Part shown: positions 1 through 9,658 of the stretch, piece after piece | Layout: every line of letters begins with the position of its first letter | Position numbering within the stretch: position 1 is the stretch's first letter | Origin: Quercus robur | Lineage: Eukaryota > Streptophyta > Magnoliopsida > Fagales > Fagaceae | Length of the DNA: 64,000 bases | Assembly (NCBI RefSeq): GCF_932294415.1 | Contig: NC_065542.1 | Location: forward strand, 40,451,942 to 40,515,941 | Direction of reading: 5' to 3' | Position numbers and translations under genes: made by a program | Notes under the pieces: generated by a model | Database searches by the model: none | What the model was told of the DNA's origin: nothing | What the model saw: the letters and a program-made list of their open reading frames with translations, nothing else

Positions 1-1218
1 GTGGCCGTGGTCGCGGTGGAATCGGCAGTACTTATCTCGTGAACGTTTGTTGGGGTCACTCTTCAGCTTTCCTGGGAACGTCAGCGATTCCTCGTCCTTG
101 ATCTGCATAAGGACTTGATCTATCGGGGCTGTTAGCGGAGTGAAGCTTGTGAACCTTCCCCCCAGGGGCTTAGGGCGTCTTTCGTCCCTTCGGTCCGCGG
201 TTCTTGCCTTCTTTCGGCTTTGGTCCTGCCGACCGTCTTCCTGCCGTTCTCTTTTTCTAGGCCTCTCTTCCCGAGCTAAGAGTGCATCTTCAGCGTTCAT
301 ATACTTTGTGGCACGATAAAGTACTTCTGACATGGTTTTTGGGTCGTTTTTGTATATGGAAAACAAAAACTTGCCCTTCTTCAAACCATTTGTAAATGCC
401 GCGACAAGTATCTTGTCGTCAGCTTCGTCGATCGAGAGCGCCTCTTTATTGAAACGGGAGATGTAGGCTCTTAGAGTTTCGTCTTCTCGCTGCTTCATAC
501 TCATCAAGCAAGCCGTAGACTTCTTGTACCGATGGCCTCCAATAAAGTGTGCGGTAAACTGAGCGCTGAGTTCCTTGAAGGTGCTGATGGAGTTTGGGGC
601 CAGTCGACTGAACCAAATTCTTGCCGCGCCCTTTAGCGTTGTAGGGAAGGCCCTACACATGATGGCGTCCGCTACTCCTTGAAGGTGCATTAGGGTTTTG
701 AAGGTCTCCAGGTGGTCCAGTGGGTCCTTGACCCCGTCATAACTGTCTATCTACGGCATGCGGAACTTGCTTGGCAACGGGTAGGAGTTGACGGTAGTGG
801 TGAACGGTGAGTCCGTTCGGTTGACAAGGTCGTCAAGGTCGCTCGATACTCGTCCCTTGAGAGCATTCATCATAACCTCCATTTGTTCCTTCATGGCTTG
901 CATCTCTGCGAGAACAAGGGGCGGAGTGGTTTCCGCGAGGGAGGGGATGCTCGTGTTCTGTCGTTCAGGTTTACTCGGGGCGTTGCTGGCCTGGGGTCCT
1001 TCCTGGTTTCTCCTGTCAGCGCTGGTTCCTTCCTGCTCTGCTCCTTGGTTGTTGGGAGCTGCATTCTTCTGTCTCAGTTGCTCTTCTAGGTCGTGATTTT
1101 GCTTTGTGAGGCGCTCCACGGCGGCGGCGAGCGTCCTCACCTGTCTTTCAAGCGCGGTTGTAGGAGTTTCTTCTTCTTGAATGTCGTTGTTGGTCGCCAT
1201 TGAGCGAGTGAGTACCAT
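1..1218 (-). pseudogene. Ty3/gypsy gag, 5' part, with one in-frame stop
   Basis: Minus-strand reading frame from an ATG at 1218 (a second ATG is at 1200), running off the window at base 1. The N-terminal part is charged and coiled-coil-like (ALERQVRTLAAAVERL). It is followed by a retrotransposon gag core with the usual landmarks: DPLDHLETFKTLM, then AFPTTLKGAARIWFSRL, then KYCRFHRDHGH at the edge. Gag packages element RNA into virus-like particles in the cytoplasm. A single TAG at 751-753 splits an otherwise open frame of roughly 400 codons; relatives usually have a Gln (CAG) in this place, so one C-to-T change explains it. The leader and LTR lie directly upstream at 1219-1948. The gag style and primer-binding site suggest a non-chromovirus (Tat-like) Ty3 element. 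Protease and pol lie outside the window. Confidence 0.85.
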
Positions 1219-1260
1219 GTAACTCTCTTGTCTTGAAAGCGAGAACGTGCTAAAGCGTTC

Positions 1261-1277
1261 CCCACAGACGGCGCCAA
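1261..1277 (-). other. Primer-binding site next to the 5' LTR
   Basis: On the minus strand the sequence GGCGCCGTCTGTGGG starts just inside the LTR end. This is the common plant Ty3/gypsy LTR-leader junction. The same junction occurs at 15698-15713. I infer a tRNA primer site from position and resemblance; I cannot name the tRNA securely. Confidence 0.7.
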
Positions 1278-1278
1278 C

Positions 1279-1948
1279 TGATGATACTGAAAACAATACC
1301 ACCAATGAGTCGCACGCTCCTCACTCGATCGCAAATGGCACCTGCACAACGAAAAGGAATAACCTAGCAGAGAGCACCGGTGTGGTACCGGCCGAATACC
1401 CTCCAAAGGTCAAGTTAGAACTATTCTCACTGCTCTAGAGTGCTAGAGAGGGTAAAATTACGCGTACCTTGGTTTGTGAGGGTGCTTGGGTTTTTATAGT
1501 AGAGAGGGCTGACCCTCTTTTCCTTGGAGTAGAGGTCTTTTCCTTATCGGAGTCTTCTTGGGCGTATTTTACGGGATCCTTTCCATATAGGAGTCCTTAG
1601 GTTCCATGAAACGTGGGGAGCAAGTTATTTATTTGTACATGTAAACGTGCGGAATAGGCATTTCATAGACTGACGCCGTCAGTCTATGTTATCCCGTCAG
1701 TCTACACTTATCCCATGACCTTCAAGATGTTCGGCTTTATGTGTTCTTTTGCCTTAGGTCACCGTCAGCCTCGAAGGTATGCTGACGGCAAGACCGTCTC
1801 GTCACCCTTATTAAGTCTGCATCTTCACCATTGCAAGGCATGCACCGTCGCCCTTGTTAAGTATGTGCCGTCACCCTTTTTAGGTCTTCACCGTCGCTCT
1901 TGTCAGTTATGTACCGTCACGCTGGCCAGCATAATTTTATCCTCATCA
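1279..1948 (-). mobile_element. 5' LTR of the Ty3/gypsy element
   Basis: The 670-bp LTR has matching ends: on the minus strand it starts TGATGA and ends TCATCA, immediately followed by the primer-binding site. A minus-strand TATA box (TATAAAAA) lies at 1491-1498. Within it are degenerate repeats of the type ACCGTC(A/G)CCCTT at about 1755-1925. The partner LTR is outside the window, so the target duplication cannot be checked. Confidence 0.75.
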
Positions 1949-2206
1949 GTTATTAATATGACAGTGTGCTCATTATTTACTGTGTTATTATTGCACTCGT
2001 ACACTTGTACCCCATTGCTGGAAGTTTAAAATGTAAAACAAAATTTTGAGACCTCATTTCCCCAATTGTAGGACAACTGGAAGATGTCTCTCTCAATGGT
2101 AAAAACCAAAAAGGGGTTGGTGCGAAATAGGCATATACACTGACAACATCTCCACGCCTCTTAATCATTATCTGAAGTATTGATACCTTAAATCTTGATC
2201 GGAAAC
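1949..2206. other. Flanking DNA, nothing recognised
   Basis: Unclassified sequence between the gypsy LTR and the tandem duplication. No coding signal or element end was recognised. Confidence 0.5.
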
Positions 2207-2393
2207 TTTTTCTCAATTGCACAGCGCCATAGAGGACCCGGAGCCTTTGCTTATATGATTTTGGGAGTAAGAAAGTCCACCTGACTACAGGGATGTAACT
2301 AGAATTTCATCTTTGGGGGGCAAAAAAGATTTCCTAAATTCTCTTTATATTAGCAAAATTATGCTGTTATATCTTATGTATTAACTAATTCCA

Positions 2394-2427
<34 letters not shown>

Positions 2428-3170
2428 TCTGAGAACAAAAAAATTATATAGCATTTGGAATAAAAAAGAGTTGATAAATTCATGACTATGATGATGAGAA
2501 AAAAAAATTGAACTTTAAAAAAAGTGCAAACACCAATAATTTGACACGAAAATGACACTTTAATTAAACTGTGTCCAAATTACTCGACATTAAGTTTTAT
2601 TGACCATAGTACATACCGACAAATTATCCTCTACTTTCTTTATTTTTTTAATATTAATAATTGAAATTAGTAAATTAATTAGGAAAAATTAATGAAAACC
2701 AAAATAAGGTATATTGTTTCCAATTCTAAAATTTAAGCATTTTCTAGACTAGAAAATAGAATCATTAATTATCTCAATCCAAAAATATCCTTATCTTTTT
2801 AAAATAAATTCAAATATTTTTTCTATTTTTTCGTTCCATTAATAATACTCATTATAGAATAAAGCAAAGAAATTAATGTTAATAATTTTTTCAAGAGGTT
2901 CAACTAATTTATGTTTATATAACGGCAATGGTTCACGTGGGTGATGGACTAGTAGTTCATAGTTTATTTTTCTCAATTGCACAGCGCCATAGAGGACCCG
3001 GAACCTTTGCTTATATGATTTTGGGAGTGAGAAAGTCCACCTGACTACAGGGATGTAACAAGAATTTCATCCTAAAGATATCCTAAATTCTCTTTATACG
3101 AGCAATATTATGTTGTTATATCTTATTTATTAACTAATTCCAAACCATATATATATATATATATATATAT

Positions 3171-4000
3171 AGGAGATTCTAGCCTTTTGCCCTTAATTTT
3201 TAAAAAATTTAGCAATATGCCCCTATTTCGAAACTATATAGGGATATGCCCCTGTTTCGATACTCGATTATTTTAAAATCGAGTTCAATTAAACACTCGA
3301 TTTGTAGAAAATCGAGTTATGCCCGATCAAACTTAAAAAAAATATAAAAAAAAAAAAATTGCATGGAACTTGAGTTTCAGGAAATCGAGTTCCATGCAAA
3401 AAAAATTTTTATAAGTGTGATCGCCCCATATTTGGGGAGCCCTATAGTGTCGTTTCTAAGCCCTATAGTGACGTTTTAAAGCCCTATAGCGGCGTTTTCA
3501 TGCAATTTTTTTAAGTGTAATTGGCTCATATTCAGGGTACCCTATAGTGGCGTTTTTAAGCCCTATAGTGACGTTTTAAAGTCCTATAGCGGCGTTTTTC
3601 TGCAATTTTTTTTTTAGAAGTGTAATCGCCCTGTTCTGGAGCCCTATAGTGGCATTTTTAAGCCCTATAATGATGTTTTAGGTACCTATAGCGGCGTTTT
3701 CCTGCAAAATTTTTTTATAAGTCCCTATACCAGGTTCAAGGGGCCCTATAGTGGCATTTTTAAACCCTATAGTGACGTTTTGGAACTCGACTTCCCTAAA
3801 ATCGAGTTCCATGCTTTTTTTTTATTTTTTTATTTTTAGTTTTATTTGGCATAACTTGATTTTTTATGAATCGAGTATTTCATTGAAACTCGATTTTAAG
3901 TTAATCGAGTATCGAAACAGGGGCATATCCCTATATAGTTTCGAAATAGGGGCATATTGCTAAATTTTTTAAAAATTAAGGGCAAAAGGCTAGAATCTCC

Positions 4001-4001
<1 letters not shown>
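3171..4001. mobile_element. Non-autonomous long-TIR (MULE-like) element
   Basis: The ends are inverted repeats, starting AGGAGATTCTAGCC and ending GGCTAGAATCTCCT. About 100 bp match perfectly by eye and the similarity continues, weaker, to about 175 bp. It sits in a (TA)n tract, so any target duplication is hidden. Short inverted motifs of the form ACTCGATT/AATCGAGT flank a repeated core. No transposase is present. The MULE assignment rests on TIR length and is tentative. Confidence 0.75.
3411..3790. repeat. About four 102-105 bp tandem repeats inside the MULE-like element
   Basis: Each unit contains a lead AAGTGTAAT-type segment followed by three short sub-repeats built on CCCTATAGTGACGTTTT or CCTATAGCGGCGTTTT. 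Copies begin near 3415, 3515, 3618 and 3719. The last is truncated into the right inverted repeat. Confidence 0.8.
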
Positions 4002-4040
<39 letters not shown>

Positions 4041-4335
4041 TATGAAAAACAAAATAAAAGTATATTGTTTCCAATTCTAAAATATAAGCATTTTTTTTTA
4101 GGGAAAAAATATAAGCATTTTTTAGACTAGAAAATAGAATCATTAATTATCTCAATTCAAAAATATCCTTATCTTTTCTAAATAAATACAAATAGTTTTT
4201 CTATTTTTCGTTCTATTAATAATACTCATTATAGAATAAAGCAAAGAAATTAATGTTAATAATTATTTCAAGAGGTTCAACTAATTTATGTTTATATAAC
4301 GGCAATGGTTCACATGGGTGAGGGACTAGTAGTTC

Positions 4336-4370
<35 letters not shown>

Positions 4371-4373
<3 letters not shown>

Positions 4374-4933
4374 GCACGCCGGAAATGAGATTGTTGGGCT
4401 TAATCTCACTTAGGCTCACAACTTATTTATAAGGTGGGTTTTAGGATTTCCTACTTTGGGTCGTTCTCGGCACAGAGACTCAAAGTTATATCCTCTCTCC
4501 CTTCCTGAATAACTGTTTTTTTTCTCTTTTTTTTGAACTCCTATTTCTTCCCCAGCTTCTCCTATTTATAGCTCTGAATTAGTGGGGAGATCATGATTAA
4601 TGCCATTGCTAGTGCAATTGAAGGACCAATATTATTTGTTATAAGTGGATGTTTAGGTGAGAGTGGAATGCAGCGATTATGGCTTTGGAACTTGGTTCCA
4701 ACTCAGGTTAATATGCTCGGTAGTGATGTTTCCTGAACTGTCGAGCATCTTATGGTACGTCCGGACAAGGTTTCATTGTTTGTTAGGGAAATTTATGCCG
4801 AGCATCGGTTAGGGGCCGAGGCTCAAAACTCGTAGTTCGTGAAGGTAGTTTTAAGCAGAATTTAAAGTGATGGCCTGTGCCATTGGGCCTGAGCCCAGGG
4901 CCCATTTGGTTCTTGGGACCTCGGTGCTGTACA
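4371..4933 (+). mobile_element. Solo LTR, 563 bp
   Basis: It begins TGTGCACGCC and ends GTGCTGTACA, with a TATA-like TATTTATAG near 4563. Both flanks are (TA)n, so a TATAT target duplication is plausible but not informative. No primer-binding site or polypurine tract adjoins it. The LTR reading comes from the TG...CA ends, the TATA box and the length. Confidence 0.55.
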
Positions 4934-5173
4934 TATATATATATATATATATATATTTAAGACTAGTAGTTCAAATGGTTCTTATTCTTGGGTTGTCTTG
5001 TCTACCTTTCTTTATACTATTGTTTAAAAAAACAAAAAAAGAAAAAAGAATAAAAAGGACTAGGTTGATAATGTTCACACGTGAGTGACTGTGTGGGTGG
5101 GGATTAACCAGTCAAGTAAATTAAACACTCGGTGCCACGTTTTTTTTGTCAAGACATGAATTTTGATTATTTA

Positions 5174-6357
5174 GGTGAAAATAGCCAAATACCACGTTTT
5201 GGCAATGTTTGTGGCAATCTAGTACTGTTTTGGAAATATTTAGTAATCTACTACTTTTTTAGTATTTGAGTTTCATGAACTCGAGTTCTAAATGGTACTC
5301 GAGTTCTTAGTGAGTCTGCCAGCATGGCACTGGCTGAGCTAGATTGGGCATTAAAAAATGCCACCTAGTACTCGAGTTTCGTGGACTCGAGTATTGTGTG
5401 CCCTGAACTCGAGTTTCATGGACTTGAGTACCATGTAATTTTACATACACAGTACCCGAGTTCCCCAAACGCGAGTATGGCTTGGGTATTGCAGGTCCAG
5501 GATGCAGACTCATACTTGAGTTTCGTGGACTTGAGTACCCATCTAACCCAACATCTGTGATATAAGTAGCAATCCGTGGATCTAACCCACCTTTGGGCAC
5601 ACTACTAAATTGGAGTAGCGTTGTATTAATAATAGCATTCACTAAGCACGTAATAGTCACGCTTCAAACTTAAATGCCAATGCTAGGGACAAGTGCATAG
5701 TAAGAAAAATCTTTTTACTACATATATTGACTACGATTTTGGACAAGTGCATACCTCACCTGCCGAAGGAGCATCCTGAGGCAAACTTGAACAATGCATA
5801 AGTTGCCTCGTCAAGACAATACTCACAGAGGGTACTGCTCGATGTGGGTCCATATCTAGCATAAATTAAAGGTGATTAATGACCCATTAAGTGACTACTG
5901 GCTAAGTACATACAACAGTTATGCCAATTGTACTTAAAAGTAATCAAATACAACAATATGCATCCTAGTATAAGATATTCAAATAGGAGCTTAAACACCA
6001 TAAAACATCAAGATAAAATACTATGAACAAGTTCTAATCCAATGGTTTATTCTTTAATCCCAATTACCAGTATTAGACAAGGATTAAAACATGTAAAAAA
6101 CCAAAAGAAACTTCGGGGCACATTCCAACTAGACATATTGAAACTAAATTAAATAAAGGCCATCAATGCTCTAATAATGCAACATATCAGAAACCAATTC
6201 ATCAACCAAAGAAGTCAGTATTCCCTTCTCAATCTCCACACCTTCTTCAAGTGCCTCTGTGTCAAAGTCAATCCATCTCCCATACTGAGTGTGTGTATTG
6301 TATCAGTGCTAGATTGCCACAAACTTTGCCAAAACGTGGTATTTGGCTATTTTCACC
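5174..6357. mobile_element. Long-TIR (MULE-like) element, 1.2 kb
   Basis: The left end GGTGAAAATAGCCAAATACC is repeated inverted at the right end (6304-6357). About 52 of 54 positions match through the shared GTTTGTGGCAATCTAG block. The left half (about 5265-5550) is rich in repeats of the type ACTCGAGTTTCGTGGACTCG. No convincing target duplication was found. A short coding-like minus-strand stretch near 5740-5860 was not recognised. Confidence 0.7.
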
Positions 6358-7600
6358 CTTCCAAAAGTTAGAAAAACCATGTTCAATTTCTTATGACTAT
6401 CCTAAAGTGTTGCTGAAATTACAGCTTGTTTAACAGGAAAATATGCCAGATTGGTGGTGGTAGCTACCATTTTCTAGAGAGAAAATGAAAGCTTTAGATT
6501 TGTTTTATGTAAAGGGATGACAAACCAGGACAAAATATGCCATATTCCATGAAGTTGATGATTCAACACTTGCTACCTAACAAGAACAAGATTATGAACA
6601 TGAAGAGTTGTTGGTCTTGATATCTTAAAGGAAATGATTAAAAATGCTCCTTTGAACTGCTCTAAAATTGATAGAGAATATTTATAAAGATGAAATTATG
6701 TTTGTAATTAACACTTTCTTCCTAAAATTTTAAGGAATATAATTTTGATCAATGACACATACAAGAAAGCTAACCAAAATCGATATAAATATTAAAGGTG
6801 CCTAACAATGATTTGCGAAAGGATTCTCGAAGCCAACCCAAATACGGGATAAACATGGAAACCAAAAGGATTGAAAGGAGACACTGATGCATATCTAAAA
6901 TTTTAAAATCTCAACAAAATTTTCTAATTATAATTTTTTTTTTTATAAAAAATATAAGAAATTGGCCATTCCCTCACTTCCCCTAGCAATGGACAATGAA
7001 TTTTGCCAACAAAATTTCTGCCAACAAACAAATTAGAGCAACCATCACTGAAGAAAGTGCAAACCTATCATGTTATCAAAATCACAATGGTTGAATAAAA
7101 TATAGAAATTGTTAATTAGATCAATAACTTAATATAATGCATCAATGTGATGAAGCCCTTACAAGTTTTCATAGCCACCCCAACTAAATCTTCAGTTGAA
7201 TCAAGAATAATATGTTGGAAACAATACCAAACTCACTAGTACCTTGCTTGTTTAAATTAAAATAACATACTTTTTTTATTTAAAGTAAAATCAAATAACA
7301 TACTATAAACTAGTTCCACTACAAGACAACTTAATCCAAAATTTAAAGTTCGAAGAATATGATATTCAATGAATACAATTGGCAATTATATCTTCAATCT
7401 GTAATAACTGCCCCCTAATTATATTATTATGGAAGTTACCATTCAAACTTTATAGCCCCAAGCGTTAGGTGAGGAGGATGCTTCTAAATTTAATCCAAAT
7501 CCCAATTACCCCCAAATAACCCTAACCCCCAAACCATCCTAAACCAAATGGTCAAACAAATATTGAGAGTAAGATTGAGAATGTACCTTGTGATTCGAAA
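6358..7600. other. AT-rich intergenic DNA
   Basis: No reading frame, element terminus or repeat that I can support. Confidence 0.5.
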
Positions 7601-7639
7601 TTGAAGATGCAGATCACCAACTAAACACCTCGATATCAT

Positions 7640-7836
7640 CACCGTCGAGATTGAGAGTGAGAGTACAAAGTGATAGTGAGAGGGAGACTGAGAGCGAGAG
7701 CGAGACTAAGAGGGAGATTGACAGCGAGAGGGAGGTTGAGAGTGAGCAGGAGAGTGAGAGCGAGTAGGAGAGTGAGAGCAAGATTGAGAGAGTGAGAGGG
7801 AGATTGAGAGAGTGAGAGTGATGAGAGAGTAAGACT

Positions 7837-7881
<45 letters not shown>
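7640..7881. repeat. GA-rich imperfect repeat and (GA)n microsatellite
   Basis: Degenerate GAGAGTGAGAG-type units grade into a pure (GA)n run at about 7839-7880. Apparent Ser/Leu-rich or Ser/His-rich reading frames over it are by-products of the simple repeat. Confidence 0.85.
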
Positions 7882-7883
<2 letters not shown>

Positions 7884-8282
7884 AAACTAAGTGAGTGTAA
7901 AAAATGGAAGTGATTTTTAAAACTTGCATAGTACCCGAGTTCAAAATACACTATTACGTGGAGCTTGATACCTGAGCCATACCTGAGTTCATTGAAGAAC
8001 CTTTGCATGGTTTGACATGGTAGTCCCTAAATTATTCAATATGAGCAAACAAAGATAGACTAGGCAAAAGTGGGCCCCACTCATTAATCTAACCCAAAAT
8101 TGAAGGAAAATACCCAACCTAAACCCTAGAATTTTTTACCTTAGGCCTTTGCCATCCGCTTCTAAATGTTGAGTTTCCATTATTAGCATTATTGGGACAA
8201 TCCTTTATGAAGTGACTAAGCTTCCCACAATGGAAACAAGTACGATTAGCAACATGGCATTCTCCAAGATGAAACTTCCCAC

Positions 8283-8882
8283 CAGGGGCGGCTTGATGCA
8301 TTTTGGGACCTAAGGCGAAAATTGATTATCTTGTTTTAGTTGCAAAATTATTACTAATTAACATGAACTATGTTGAATTTTTTCTTTTTTTAGAAATTTT
8401 ATAGACAGAAAAAATTTGACAAAATTTTTCATACTTGTTGATGTGATAGATTGATAGTGGTAAGTTGGTAAGTAAAAGAGTGACGTTAGTGGTAGACTTA
8501 GATGAAAACTAGTAAAAGTTTGATAACCAAACTCTTATTATTATTCTTATTTTTTTTTTTAAATGCAACATTCATAATATTTTTTACAACAAATCCTAGG
8601 TTTTAAGTTGATTTTTGTTTTCTATTTGAAAATATCATTATAATTATTTTTTTTCCATCAATAACAGGTTGTAACAACTTGTTACTTAGCATTAGTTGTA
8701 AAAGTGTTATGAAAAATATTGTGGATGTTGCATTTTTCTCTATTTTTTGTTTATTTTTCATCTGGTAAAAAAATATTATTTTATTTATTGATTATAAATA
8801 ACCCTATTGTTTAAAATTTGGGGGCCCTTTTTTTACTTGGGGCCTAAGGCGATCACATCTCTTGCTCCACCATTCAGCCCTG
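8283..8882. mobile_element. Non-autonomous hAT element with 8-bp target duplication
   Basis: The 600-bp element starts CAGGGGCGG and ends CAGCCCTG. It is flanked by exact 8-bp copies of CTTCCCAC (8275-8282 and 8883-8890). Removing it and one copy restores the first zinc knuckle of the surrounding gag. Subterminal GGG(A/G)CCTAAGGCG motifs occur at both ends. No transposase. Confidence 0.92.
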
Positions 8883-9167
8883 CTTCCCACACTTTGAACA
8901 TTTCTCTAATGCCTTTGGTGGATACTAAAAAGGAGTTCTCTTGGAGGAGTTAGGGGAGAATTTTCCTTTCCAAGGCTGGTTGTACTTAATTGTTTTGCCT
9001 ATACCTTGTTCCATAGTGGTCCTGATCCTAACAGATTCTTGAACGTCTTCTTCCATAGCTTCAACAAGTGCTACTAAATTCTTATAATCTTGATTTTGAG
9101 TAGTAGTTAAACCTTCTCTGATTTTGAAATTCAGCCCTTTACCAAACTTCTTAACCCTTAGAACTTT

Positions 9168-9610
9168 TGTTGATGTTGGGCCCCGTGTGGCTTGAATTAC
9201 CCAAGCCCAATTTGGTCTTCTAAACCGAATACAACTAGGAATATACATCCTAATACAGCCGACCTATGACATATATATATATATATATATTAGGTTTGGG
9301 TTATACGGTAAGAGAGAATTAGACAATTCCTAATAACCTAGCAGCAGCCGCATAAGAAGAAGAATAGTATTTTCTTGTCTTGTGGGTGAGAGAGAGTTAG
9401 GGTGTATTGGGATTTGGGTTTCTTGAGAGTGTTCTTGTGCACTGTTGTATCTCCCTATTTTTTTTTATAGTGAAATTTCTCCGTCGTCTGCGTGGAGGTA
9501 GGCAGTTTATCAAACCACGTAAATTCTTGTGTTCTTTGTGTATGCTTGTTATTTAATTTCCGCTTATTTACTGTTATTGATCTGAGTCCTAGGGTGCTAT
9601 CTACATAACA
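9168..9610 (+). repeat. Copia 5' LTR
   Basis: It starts TGTTGATGTTGGGCC and ends CTACATAACA, and includes a (TA)n tract near 9270-9290. It is followed at 9613 by the tRNA-Met-type primer-binding site. Confidence 0.93.
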
Positions 9611-9658
9611 AGTGGTATTAGAGCCAGGTTAGGATTCAATTCTTTGAATACAGTAAAG

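Larger units (their letters stand above)
2207..4343. repeat. Imperfect tandem duplication interrupted by a transposon
   Basis: Unit 1 is about 2207-2966 and unit 2 about 2967-4343. Both begin TTTTTCTCAATTGCACAGCG and end AGTAGTTCATAGTTTA. Unit 2 carries the 831-bp element at 3171-4001 inside its (TA)n tract and lacks about 0.2 kb that follows the (TA)n tract in unit 1. (TA)n runs lie at about 2397-2425, 3147-3170, 4002-4036 and 4342-4370. No coding function was seen. Confidence 0.8.

Noticed and set aside
7706..8008. Ser/Leu-rich minus-strand ORF
   Set aside because: Product of the GA microsatellite.
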